This document shows, piece by piece, positions 10,079-17,345 of a stretch of 19,254 nucleotides of DNA (the first letter of the stretch is position 1; each line of letters begins with the position of its first letter). Below the pieces are notes generated by a model. The model made no database searches. It was not told the DNA's origin and saw only the letters and a list, made by a program, of their open reading frames with translations. The stretch is from the NCBI GenBank assembly GCA_937864085.1, contig CALMIH010000144.1:1-19254 (forward strand), in the 5' to 3' direction. This DNA is from an uncultured Chloroflexota bacterium (GTDB lineage: Bacteria; Chloroflexota; Limnocylindria; Limnocylindrales; Limnocylindraceae). A program made the translations under genes and the position numbers.

Positions 10079-10675
10079 ATGAGCAGCCACACGGGCCCTA
10101 CGGGGAGTGCCAACCCACACGACGACATCGCCGAGATCCTCATTGATGAAGCGGCGATCAAAGCACGCGTAGAGGAGCTCGGCGCAGAGATCGGTGCGGC
10201 GTACCAAGGGAACGACTCAATTGTTCTCATCAGTGTCCTCAAGGGCGCACTCGTCTTCGTCGCAGATCTGATGCGCGCGATTCCGCGCAACGTGTCCATT
10301 GATGTCATGGAGGTCTCTTCGTACGGAGGAGGGAACACGGAATCGAGTGGCACAGTGCGCATCTTGAAAGATCTTTCTGGGACGATTGAAGGGCGCGACG
10401 TGTTAATCGTTGAAGACATCATTGACACTGGGCTGACACTAAATTATTTGACTGGGTATCTCGCCGGGAAAAACCCGCGATCAATCCGCATCGTAACACT
10501 GCTCAACAAGCCGGCGCGTCGCCTGGTTGACCTGAAGGTTGATTGGACTGGCTTCGAGATCCCAGACAAGTTCGTTGTTGGCTACGGTCTTGACTTCGGC
10601 GAGAAGTACCGCAACCTTCGCTACGTCGGCGTCTTGAAGCGCGAGCTCTACGCCTCAGCCATTGGGGAGGCGTAA
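10079..10675 (+). CDS. hpt: Hypoxanthine phosphoribosyltransferase
   Basis: A 198-residue type I phosphoribosyltransferase. Seen in order: V-L-K-G-A-L-V-F (53-60), the flexible-loop S-S-Y-G (80-83), the PRPP-binding V-L-I-V-E-D-I-I-D-T-G-L-T (108-120), the purine-binding K-P-A-R-R (144-148), and V-G-Y-G-L-D-F-G-E-K-Y-R-N-L (167-180). It converts hypoxanthine (often guanine too) plus PRPP to IMP or GMP in purine salvage. The first 16 residues are a variable leader. The gene is divergent from csoR and followed after 3 bases by a membrane protein gene. In many bacteria hpt lies by tilS-ftsH; that context is absent here. Confidence 0.96.
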   Translation: MSSHTGPTGSANPHDDIAEILIDEAAIKARVEELGAEIGAAYQGNDSIVLISVLKGALVFVADLMRAIPRNVSIDVMEVSSYGGGNTESSGTVRILKDLSGTIEGRDVLIVEDIIDTGLTLNYLTGYLAGKNPRSIRIVTLLNKPARRLVDLKVDWTGFEIPDKFVVGYGLDFGEKYRNLRYVGVLKRELYASAIGEA

Positions 10676-10678
10676 CGC

Positions 10679-11158
10679 GTGGCGCGACGCCTCGGGAAGA
10701 TTCAGTCGGGAGCAGGAAGCCTGCGGCAGCGCAACAACGGACGGCGCCTCAGCGCGGCAGGGGCACTCTTGGTTGTGCTCGGCGCACTCCCCGCATGGTG
10801 GACGCTCGGCGGTGGCGCTGGCGGACTCCCCCCGATTACAGGCAACGCCTTCGACTCCGCTGGTGCCCTCGGATTCTTCGCAGCACTCGCGCTGCTTGCG
10901 CTCTTGATTGCGCCCGACGCGGTTGGTGAGCAACTGCGCGTTGACTGGTGGCCAGTCCATCTCGCTTTTGTCTCACTCGCCGCACTCGGCTTCCTTCTTG
11001 CCGCCTACAGCGCCGCGGTGACCGCAACCGGGAGCGACCTTTCGCTCGCAACCGTCTTCAGCCCAACGCGCGCTCCTGGTCTCTGGGTCACCCTGGTTGG
11101 CCTCGGCGCCTGGATCTCTGGGGCGGCTCAGATCGTGGACGCCCGCGACGATCGCTAG
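10679..11158 (+). CDS. Four-helix membrane protein of unknown function
   Basis: A 159-residue protein with a GTG start three bases after the hpt stop. A basic N-terminus (R/K-rich, 3-22) precedes four hydrophobic segments at about 23-44, 60-80, 92-114 and 133-153. It ends in a short charged tail. The basic start suggests the N-terminus is cytoplasmic. I recognise no family motif and no catalytic residues. The tight spacing indicates co-transcription with hpt, but no functional link is evident. Confidence 0.7.
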   Translation: MARRLGKIQSGAGSLRQRNNGRRLSAAGALLVVLGALPAWWTLGGGAGGLPPITGNAFDSAGALGFFAALALLALLIAPDAVGEQLRVDWWPVHLAFVSLAALGFLLAAYSAAVTATGSDLSLATVFSPTRAPGLWVTLVGLGAWISGAAQIVDARDDR

Positions 11159-11163
11159 CTCCC

Positions 11164-11175
11164 TCTGGGCCCAGA
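11164..11175. repeat. 12-bp perfect palindrome
   Basis: TCTGGGCCCAGA lies 5 bases after the stop of the membrane protein gene. No T-run follows, so it is not a classical terminator. It could be a protein site or chance in GC-rich DNA. Confidence 0.3.
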
Positions 11176-11276
11176 TCCAGTCTTCACCTCACGAGGGGCT
11201 CACGCTCAACTGGAATCACCTCGCGGCACCTCTGTTAGGGTGGTTAGGTGCAGCCGTGCGCTCCGACGCGCGGGCA

Positions 11277-11293
11277 GGTGCCCATCAGGCACC
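11277..11293 (+). promoter_or_regulatory. Hairpin upstream of the NYN gene
   Basis: GGTGCC-CATCA-GGCACC forms a perfect 6-bp stem about 60 bases before the NYN start. No U-tract follows. It lies in the 197-base non-coding stretch 11159-11355, where I could not identify a convincing promoter. Confidence 0.3.
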
Positions 11294-11355
11294 GCCCCGT
11301 CGTAGCAGCGCATGCCACAAGGACTACTACAAGACAGATAAGAGGTAAACACATC

Positions 11356-12759
11356 ATGAGTCGTAACGTTGCAGTATTCGTTGACGTAGCAAACGTCTTT
11401 TACGCAGCAAAGGCAGCCGGAGTCGACATTGACTACGTGACGCTGCTTAAGACCATCACCGCAAATCGCGACCTCGTTCGCGCCTATGCGTACACCGGAC
11501 TCGATCCGGACAACGAAAATCAGAAGGCGTTCCATAACTTCTTAGATCGCAACAACTACAAGGTGATCAGCAAGGATGTTCGCAAGTATGGCGACGGTCG
11601 CTTCAAGGCGAACCTCGATATTGAACTCGTGGTTGACCTTGTGCGCCTTGCGCCAAAGCTCGACATTGCCGTAGTGATCTCCGGAGACGGAGACTTCGCA
11701 CCAGCAATCCGCGCAGTCCAGGACATGGGCGTGCGCGTTGAAGTTGTCAGCTTCCGTGCGAACACGAGCAGCGACCTTGTGGATGTTGCCGACCAGTTCA
11801 TTGAGATCACCTCAATCGCTAAGGTTGAGGCGGGTGGATCGCGCAGCGGCCGCCGAGTTCCTGCAGATGGCGACGAGGACCTCTCAATGACCGAGGTTCC
11901 AGACAAACAGTCTGAAGCTCCAGCACGACCACGACGCACCCCTGAGCCACGCGAAGAGCGTGGACGACCGCGACGCAGCGCCGCGGGGCGACCAGTCGCC
12001 GCACGAGGCCGCAGTGCAGCGGTGGTGCGCGTTGGGAACAGCGTGATTGACGCTGACTCCATTGAGACGATGTCACTCGATGATCTAGAGCCGAGCGACC
12101 TCACACGACCAGCGCCAGGACAAGCGCGCGACCAGGCGGAGAGTGGTGAGTTTGGCGATGCGCCACGTCGTCGACGCCGTCGCGGCGGACGCGGCCGACG
12201 CGGACGCGGCGAAGGGTTTGCTGATGGACCAACCGGTGACGGCGTGCGCGGTGAGGCACCAGTTCGCGGTTCGTCGTATGACGGACCGATCGAGACGATG
12301 TCACTCTCCGATCTTGATAACGACGCACCTCGCGGCGTTCCGGAGTACCTGCTCGCAGGGCGACGTGGTGCCGGACGCGTAGGGCCATCTGGTGCATCAC
12401 GACGTGCGCTCGGCTCAGGGCCGTCGCGCATTGCAGACGAAGTTGCGCGCTCGCAGCGTGACGGTTCGAGTCGCTCCAATATGTCTGGCGGCATGGACAC
12501 AGAGTCCGTCCCGTCCGATGTTGCGGCACTCCTCCGCTCACAGCTTGAGGCGACCGGTCGCTCTGCAGAGAGCTCGCCAGCCCTCAGTGGTAAGGACGCA
12601 CCGGTGAGTGGCCGCGGACGCGGTCGCGCAGCGGCAAAGCCTGCGGCGGCAAAGCCTGCTGCAGCAAAGCCAGCCGCAAAGAAGCCTGCCGCAAAGAAGC
12701 CAGCCGCCAAGGTGGCACTGGTGAAGAAGGCTGCCGCCCGACCAAAGAGCAAGAGGTAA
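11356..12759 (+). CDS. NYN-domain (LabA/DUF88) putative RNase with R/G-rich and Lys/Ala-rich tail
   Basis: A 467-residue protein. The ATG at 11356 follows an AGAGG ribosome site; the open frame upstream is non-coding. Residues 1-155 are a NYN/PIN-like nuclease domain: F-V-D10-V-A-N13, K84-A-N-L-D88-I-E, and S-G-D111-G-D113-F, the acidic residues expected to bind metal. The rest looks disordered: an acidic patch (about 171-180), an Arg-rich stretch, a run of six Arg then G-R repeats (271-285), and a histone H1-like tail of A-A-K-P and A-K-K-P repeats (425-460). The motif I-E-T-M-S-L-x-D-L occurs twice (236 and 312). It is probably an RNA- or DNA-binding metal-dependent nuclease; the target is unknown. 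It lies 12 bases upstream of holB. Confidence 0.85.
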   Translation: MSRNVAVFVDVANVFYAAKAAGVDIDYVTLLKTITANRDLVRAYAYTGLDPDNENQKAFHNFLDRNNYKVISKDVRKYGDGRFKANLDIELVVDLVRLAPKLDIAVVISGDGDFAPAIRAVQDMGVRVEVVSFRANTSSDLVDVADQFIEITSIAKVEAGGSRSGRRVPADGDEDLSMTEVPDKQSEAPARPRRTPEPREERGRPRRSAAGRPVAARGRSAAVVRVGNSVIDADSIETMSLDDLEPSDLTRPAPGQARDQAESGEFGDAPRRRRRRGGRGRRGRGEGFADGPTGDGVRGEAPVRGSSYDGPIETMSLSDLDNDAPRGVPEYLLAGRRGAGRVGPSGASRRALGSGPSRIADEVARSQRDGSSRSNMSGGMDTESVPSDVAALLRSQLEATGRSAESSPALSGKDAPVSGRGRGRAAAKPAAAKPAAAKPAAKKPAAKKPAAKVALVKKAAARPKSKR

Positions 12760-12771
12760 GAGGCGACCAAG

Positions 12772-13995
12772 ATGGCGAAGGCGGTCAGCACGCCGGCCAA
12801 GCGTTCCGCCGCCACCTCGCGCCCTCTCGTTAGCGCCCGCCCACCGGCGAGCTTCAAGACGCGCGGTCACGATGAAGCGAGCGCGCGCCTTGCGACGCTC
12901 CTCGCCGACTCACCACCTCACGCGCTGCTCATCGTTGGACCTCGTGGTGCCGGCGCTGGGACGCTCGCGCGTGACGCCGTTGCCACACTCCTCTGCACAG
13001 CACCAGCTGAAGGCGGCGCCTGTGGCGCCTGCCGCTCCTGCAGGCTCGTTGCATCGGGGAGTCACGCCGACCTTGCACTGATCGCGCCGAGCGGCGCAGC
13101 AGACGAGATCGGGATCACACCAATTCGCGAGCTCGAGCAGAGCCTCGCGCTCCTTCCCGTGGAGGGTGGCCGCCGCATCGCCCTCATTGAGCGCGCCGAT
13201 CGCATGAGTGAGGCGGCGCAGAACGCACTCCTGAAGACGCTGGAAGAGCCACCACCACGCACGCACATCATCCTTTCGGCGGCCGAGGACTCCTCGCTGA
13301 TGCCAACAATCCGTAGCCGCTGCGCTTCGGTGCGTCTCGGCCTTCCTGAGAGTGCAGCGGCGAGCGAACTCCTCGCCACGCAGCTTGGTCTTGACGCCGC
13401 CACAGCTATGCGCCTGCTCCGAATGGCGGGCGGTCGCCCCGGACCACTCCTTGAAGCTGGCGTCACTGGAGATGCTGCACGCGCACACGCGCAACTTCGC
13501 CGTCAGCTCCTTGACTTCGTTGGTGTAGCGCCACATGCGCGACTGCGTCAGATTCCCACGCTAATCGGTGACGCGAGCGCCATCCTCGCTGCAGGAGTAG
13601 ATACACAAGAGGGCGACGCAACTTCAGGAGAGGGTGAGCCCGACACGCAAGATGGCGAGCCCGATGACACAGCTGAAGTTGAACCGAAGAAGAAGGCCGC
13701 GGCGACGCGGAGCAGTGCAAAGCCAACACCGGCCGAACGACGTGCCGCCGCCGCCGCGCTGCTGCGCCTCTGGCGCGGTGTTGCGCGCGACCTCGCACTT
13801 GTTGCCGCTGGTGCTACGGAATCAATCGGATTCCCAGAAGATCTGCACGAGCTCACCCCAGTTGCGGCACGTTGTGAGGCAACGGTTTGGCGTGATGCGC
13901 TGATCAGCATTGATCGCGCGCTCACCGCGGTGCGCCGCAACGGAAATCCAGAGCTACTCCTTGATGCGATTGCGCTGCGCTGGCCTCGTGCATGA
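12772..13995 (+). CDS. holB: DNA polymerase III delta' subunit
   Basis: A 407-residue clamp-loader protein with a good AAGAGG ribosome site 8 bases before the ATG. A four-cysteine zinc module (C75, C84, C87, C90) follows the P-loop region. R-A-D-R-M-S-E-A-A-Q-N-A-L-L-K-T-L-E-E-P (141-160) and the S-R-C motif (182-184) are typical of delta'/gamma. The P-loop is degenerate (G-P-R-G-A-G-A-G-T, 56-64): the Lys that binds phosphate is gone. This fits delta', a non-ATPase stator, and argues against DnaX. A 43-residue acidic-then-basic linker (about 276-318) interrupts the C-terminal region and is unusual. The first 28 residues are basic and probably disordered. It loads the beta clamp at replication forks. 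Confidence 0.92.
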   Translation: MAKAVSTPAKRSAATSRPLVSARPPASFKTRGHDEASARLATLLADSPPHALLIVGPRGAGAGTLARDAVATLLCTAPAEGGACGACRSCRLVASGSHADLALIAPSGAADEIGITPIRELEQSLALLPVEGGRRIALIERADRMSEAAQNALLKTLEEPPPRTHIILSAAEDSSLMPTIRSRCASVRLGLPESAAASELLATQLGLDAATAMRLLRMAGGRPGPLLEAGVTGDAARAHAQLRRQLLDFVGVAPHARLRQIPTLIGDASAILAAGVDTQEGDATSGEGEPDTQDGEPDDTAEVEPKKKAAATRSSAKPTPAERRAAAAALLRLWRGVARDLALVAAGATESIGFPEDLHELTPVAARCEATVWRDALISIDRALTAVRRNGNPELLLDAIALRWPRA

Positions 13996-15029
13996 GCGCG
14001 CTCAACGCACAGGTTGAAACGTTCACACGCCTTACAACACTCGGTGAAACGGTTACCGAAGCGCTCGACTACACACAGGTCATCAGCACGTCAGGTGCAA
14101 CGGAGATTGAGCGCACCGTTGCAGCGATCGGCGCGCGCGAGCTACCAGCACCCGTCACCGGAGCACTTGACGCACTCACTGCGGTTGTAGAGCGTGTCAT
14201 CATCGCAAATGATCCACATCGTGCAATCGACTGGATCGGGATCTATCCACGCCTCCTCACCACACTCCTTGTGGCAGCACTTAATCCGAAGGCGCTCCCC
14301 GTAGAGGCGCATGCAGCTGGTGGCGCGGCGGGGAGTGGGAGTGCGGCGCGACTCCCAGGTGGCATCTCATTTACCGACGCACCACGCGACGGCCGCGCCG
14401 TTGTCTATTCAGGTATTCAGGCCGATCCAATCTTGAAGCCGCTCGCGCAGGCGATTGCCGCCGCGGCGCCACCCGATCGACTCTTTGCGCGCGCGTTGAT
14501 GGGTGATCCGGAGCCAGACGCCGCAACCGCCGCCGCCTACTTTGGACTTCTCCCAACGCACCGTGCGCCGAACGACGCGCTCGTCGTAGGGGCACTTGCG
14601 ATCGGCGGGAAGGCGGCGCAGTCGAACGCGCAGTATCGCGGCGCAATCGTTGAGGCGACCACCGCTGAGCTACTCAAGCGCCGCGCCGCACTCTCGCGCG
14701 AACCTGAACGAATGGTGCGCCGTGAACGCCGCTTCGCTGTTGACGGCGCCTCAGCCGATCCGCATCCGTTTGATGTGACCGTAGAGACTGGCCCAGTCCC
14801 AGAGCTCTGGGACTGCAAGTGGGGGGCGCGCGGCATCGACGACAGCCTCCTTGCCGAGCTCGAGGATGCGCGGATTCGAGCGGCGGGGGTTGGAGTTCGG
14901 ATTGCGATCGGGATCGTTGCCTTTGATACCGCCGCCACGGTTGCTGCGCGACTCAGCGTTCTGCGCGGCCCACGCGAACAGACGCGAATCATCACGCTCG
15001 ACACGCTGGCGCGGCTAGCCGCAGGGTGA
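13992..15029 (+). CDS. Unrecognised protein with PD-(D/E)XK-like C-terminal region
   Basis: A 345-residue protein that starts within the holB stop (ATGA). I do not recognise the whole family. The first 190 residues are helical and Ala-rich with a Gly/Ala-rich break near 107-120. The C-terminal part has the pattern of a restriction-endonuclease-like fold: a helix with E221 (G-A-I-V-E-A-T-T-A-E-L-L-K), an Arg-rich segment (241-247), a strand with D261 (P-F-D-V-T-V-E), then E-L-W-D274-C-K276, a D-x-K on a predicted strand. Hydrophobic strands follow (302-311, 332-336). This spacing fits a PD-(D/E)XK nuclease, but many DxK sequences are chance. Coupling to holB would suit a DNA repair or replication role. 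The gene is real; the function is tentative. Confidence 0.7.
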   Translation: MSALNAQVETFTRLTTLGETVTEALDYTQVISTSGATEIERTVAAIGARELPAPVTGALDALTAVVERVIIANDPHRAIDWIGIYPRLLTTLLVAALNPKALPVEAHAAGGAAGSGSAARLPGGISFTDAPRDGRAVVYSGIQADPILKPLAQAIAAAAPPDRLFARALMGDPEPDAATAAAYFGLLPTHRAPNDALVVGALAIGGKAAQSNAQYRGAIVEATTAELLKRRAALSREPERMVRRERRFAVDGASADPHPFDVTVETGPVPELWDCKWGARGIDDSLLAELEDARIRAAGVGVRIAIGIVAFDTAATVAARLSVLRGPREQTRIITLDTLARLAAG

Positions 15030-15853
15030 GCGGAGTGAGCGAAGCAAACGCAGTACAGGCACTCGCCGCACGGCTCGCCCCAGGCGACGCCGCAGATGAG
15101 GTCAGCCTCCCCGCTGAGGCGCGCTACCGCGAAGAGGAGCGCGGCGTGCGCTTTGACGAGTGCGGGCGTGACGGGCGCATGCGTGCCGCGGCGCTGCTGC
15201 GTCACGCACAAGATGTGGCCTGGCTCCATAGCGAAGGGCTCGAATACGGACGTGCCTGGTACGAAGCACGTGGCGTGGGCTGGGTGGTGCGCGGAATTGA
15301 CCTGCTCATTGATCAGCCTCCGCACTCTAATGAGGTGATGACTGCAACCACCTCACTCGCCGGATTTCGCCACGTCATGGCGCGACGACACACCCGCCTC
15401 TTCACGCCAAGCGGGCGCGTCATTGCCGACGCGGCTATTGATTGGGTGATGACCGACGCGGAGGGCCGACCAAGCCGCTTCCCTGCAGAGTTTGAGGCGT
15501 TTGTTCAACGCGTCGGCGCAACCTTCCTCCCGATCAAGATTTCAGCTACTCCACCTGAAGGGACGAGCGCACGCACCGTTGAGATCCCACTGCGCACCTC
15601 AGATATTGACCCGCTCGGCCATGTGAACCATGCCGCCTGGCTTGAGGTGATTGAGGAGGCGCTCGCTACAATAGTGCCAGAGCATCTCACCGCAGCGCGT
15701 CGTCGCATCCGCCTTGAGTACCTCGCCGTCACGGAGGGGACCCGCGCGCTCGTCCAGATCAGCAAGCAGCAAGGAAGCCCTGATCTGCGGGTTGACGTGC
15801 GTGATGAGCACGGTGTGCCACTACTTCGCGGTCTCTTTACGGTGAGTAGATGA
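15026..15853 (+). CDS. Acyl-ACP thioesterase (double hotdog, FatA-like)
   Basis: A 275-residue protein whose GTG overlaps the preceding stop (GTGA). It has two hotdog repeats. The first runs from about 33 (V-R-F-D-E-C-G-R-D-G-R-M, 41-52, with a helix ending W66-L-H). The second runs from about 184 and carries T-S-D-I-D-P-L-G-H-V-N-H-A-A-W-L-E (191-207), the counterpart of the D-x-N-x-H-V-N motif of acyl-ACP thioesterases. These enzymes hydrolyse long-chain acyl-ACP to release fatty acids in the cytoplasm. The first 30 residues are a variable extension, so an internal start is possible. Its stop overlaps the start of the next reading frame (ATGA). The family is well supported; chain length is unknown. 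Confidence 0.85.
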   Translation: MSGVSEANAVQALAARLAPGDAADEVSLPAEARYREEERGVRFDECGRDGRMRAAALLRHAQDVAWLHSEGLEYGRAWYEARGVGWVVRGIDLLIDQPPHSNEVMTATTSLAGFRHVMARRHTRLFTPSGRVIADAAIDWVMTDAEGRPSRFPAEFEAFVQRVGATFLPIKISATPPEGTSARTVEIPLRTSDIDPLGHVNHAAWLEVIEEALATIVPEHLTAARRRIRLEYLAVTEGTRALVQISKQQGSPDLRVDVRDEHGVPLLRGLFTVSR

Positions 15854-16509
15854 CGCCAATCTTTCTTGCCGCGCTCCTCTCGATCGCCACAACGGTCACC
15901 CCGGCGTTCGCCGCGCTTCCAACCGCGCGGATCTCCATGACCACGGCGCTCAACCGGCTCAAGGTTCAGTCGGAGTACACGAGCGGCTACGCGCGCTCAA
16001 AGTTTGGCGGCTGGATTGACGCTGATTGAGACGGCTTTGATACACGCGCCGAGGTGCTCATCACTGAATCAACAGTGAACGTGACAATCACTTATCGCAC
16101 GGTGCGCACTGGTAAATGGCTGAGCCTCTATGACCATGTGACATGGAGCAACGCGTCGGATGTAGATATTGACCATGTCGTTGCGCTAAGTGAGGCGTGG
16201 AAGTCTGGCGCGCACGCCTGGTCCTCAGCTAGACGGCTTGCATTCGCAAACGATATTGGAGTCTCATGGGCGCTCCGTGCAGTAACAGACAACGTCAACA
16301 TGTCAAAGGGTGATCGAGATCCATCAAGCTGGATCCCGCCGTACCGCGCTGCTGTCTGCATCTATCTTGTTGGTTGGGTTGCGGTGAAGCTGCGCTGGGC
16401 TCTCAGTGTGGATAGTGCTGAGAAGTCGAGCATCACTTCGTCATGGCGTTCTGCCGGATGCGGTAACCGAGCGAACCCACCAACCGTTGATGTGCGCATC
16501 GCACCGTAA
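15850..16509 (+). pseudogene. Secreted HNH (DUF1524-type) nuclease interrupted by an in-frame TGA
   Basis: Starting from the ATG at 15850 (overlapping the thioesterase stop) the frame encodes a signal peptide-like N-terminus with A-F-A|A (about 19-22), then W-I-D-A-D, then TGA at 16027-16029 (codon 60). Without a frame change it continues for 160 codons: D-G-F-D-T-R-A-E-V-L-I, the catalytic D-I-D-H-V-V-A-L-S-E-A-W, and V-T-D-N-V-N-M-S-K-G-D-R-D-P-S-S-W, ending in TAA at 16507-16509. Family members read D-A-D-G-D-G-C-D-T-R here (from memory), so the stop replaces a Gly codon. The usual Cys two residues later is Phe, and its usual partner near R-T-V-R-T-G-K-W is also missing. It is a recent pseudogene, a sequence error or a readthrough gene. 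A GTG at 16054 could start an exported-signal-less version. Confidence 0.8.
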
Positions 16510-16527
16510 CGAACGAGCGCGAAGAGC

Positions 16528-17019
16528 CTAGAGTCCGAGCGTCGGCTTTCCGCCCTCTCCGCCACCCTTCGCTTTGCGGCGCTTCCCCTTTGACTTCTTC
16601 TCGTCCTTCTCATTCTTCTCGTTGCTGACAGGGGCCGCCGGTCGGTCGGGGAGTCCGTACTGCACGCGCTTGATGAGTGGCTTCCCGTCCTTTGATTTGG
16701 CGCGGGCCTGCGCAACCGCGGCAGACGGTGCGTATTCAGATGGGGTTGGCGGCATCTCTCTCCTGCGACGTGGTCCGGTTGGTGGAGGTCGTCGGACCAC
16801 AACAACGCCAGCTGAGGTGCCACGGAGTTCGCGAACGCTCTCGTTTGGCTGCGCGCGGTATGCGGCCGCCCAGACGAGCGCAACGGCGGCTGGGGCTAAA
16901 AGGAGCCGTTCATCAGTCCCACTGAAGCCAACGGCGAGCGCGACGAGTGTGACGAGGCACGCCAGGAGAAGGAGTGGCCGCCGAAGGGGCGGGACGCTCT
17001 GCAACCGTGGGTCAGCCAT
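16528..17019 (-). CDS. Small two-helix membrane protein with basic tail
   Basis: A 163-residue protein with an ATG at 17019. Two hydrophobic segments lie at about 15-34 and 39-56. They are followed by a cytoplasmic-looking tail rich in Pro, Arg and Lys (R-R-P-P-P, R-R-R-R-E, and a K/E/G-rich stretch 132-158). I recognise no conserved family and no catalytic motif. It is convergent with the HNH pseudogene, 18 bases apart, and lies downstream of tRNA-Arg. The ordered hydrophobic pattern and clean start support a real gene. Confidence 0.65.
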   Translation of the reverse strand: MADPRLQSVPPLRRPLLLLACLVTLVALAVGFSGTDERLLLAPAAVALVWAAAYRAQPNESVRELRGTSAGVVVVRRPPPTGPRRRREMPPTPSEYAPSAAVAQARAKSKDGKPLIKRVQYGLPDRPAAPVSNEKNEKDEKKSKGKRRKAKGGGEGGKPTLGL

Positions 17020-17071
17020 GCGCCGATTCTAGGGCTTGACGGCTGGGAGGCGCGTATCGTTCGGCGGGGGA

Positions 17072-17148
17072 TGGTGCGCCCGACAGGATTCGAACCTGCG
17101 ACCTTCTCCTTCGGAGGGAGACACTCTAATCCACTGAGCTACGAGCGC
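17072..17148 (-). tRNA. tRNA-Arg(CCG)
   Basis: On the minus strand the acceptor GCGCTCG (from 17148) pairs with CGGGCGC. The anticodon stem is TCTCC/GGAGA around the loop CTCCGAA, giving anticodon CCG, which reads CGG. The T-loop GTTCGAATC and D-loop are normal. The 3' CCA is encoded (17072-17074). The whole is 77 bases. Confidence 0.95.
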
Positions 17149-17179
17149 GAGAGGGGCAGAATAGCGGGAATACGTGATG

Positions 17180-17219
17180 AAAATAAATCAGGTGACTCCC
17201 CGTGAAGGGAGCCACCTGA
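17180..17219 (-). terminator. Rho-independent terminator
   Basis: A 13-bp stem (17188-17200 with 17207-17219, 6-base loop) is followed on the minus strand by TTTATTTTC. The single non-Watson-Crick pair is G-U when read on the minus strand but A-C on the plus strand, which shows that the minus strand is the functional one. Confidence 0.85.
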
Positions 17220-17341
17220 AGCCGGTCCGCTTTTAGAACGAACAAGTCAGTTCCGCAGCTACGCCCGAAGAGCATCTATCACGTCGCCTAAAGCGACTAC
17301 CCTAACCCACCTACCCATGACCTTCGAACAAGAACAGCTGC
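17180..17341 (-). ncRNA. Unassigned small structured RNA, about 160 nt
   Basis: The sequence has its own sigma-70-like promoter and a strong terminator but no convincing coding frame. Read on the minus strand it contains possible helices GCAGCT/AGCTGC (17336-17341 with 17255-17260), GTCGC-TTTAG-GCGAC (17283-17297), a GU-containing hairpin ATGCTC...GGGCGT-like (17261-17275), and the terminator. A G-rich stretch with three GGG runs lies at about 17301-17316, and the octamer CTTGTTCG occurs twice. It does not match tmRNA, RNase P RNA or SRP RNA by eye. Size and isolated promoter would fit a 6S-type RNA, but I could not build the required long closing stem. A 19-codon frame (17259-17318) uses codons rare in this window (AGG, TTA, ATA), which argues against translation. 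Confidence 0.6.
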
Positions 17342-17345
17342 TCTC

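Noticed and set aside
11231..11251. Tandem GTTAGGGTGGTTAGGTG-like repeat, shared in part with the small RNA
   Set aside because: Only about 8 bases match; too short to call a repeat family or origin iteron.
12628..12710. Short direct repeats as a CRISPR or VNTR element
   Set aside because: They encode the A-A-K-P/A-K-K-P tail of the NYN protein in frame, with codon variation; no spacers are present.
11556..12857. 433-codon open frame on the minus strand opposite the NYN gene
   Set aside because: It is the antisense shadow of a GC-rich, Arg/Ala-rich gene; its product is Arg/Ser/Pro-biased without motifs, while the plus strand shows a clear NYN domain.
16027..16029. TGA as selenocysteine or as a recoded glycine codon
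   Set aside because: TGA is the stop of many intact genes here, no SECIS-like hairpin was evident after it, and the family's cysteine is two residues away rather than at this codon.
17180..17341. tmRNA, SRP RNA or RNase P RNA
   Set aside because: No alanine-acceptor ends or tag frame, no GGUC...GGAAG...AGCAGCC SRP core, and too short for RNase P.
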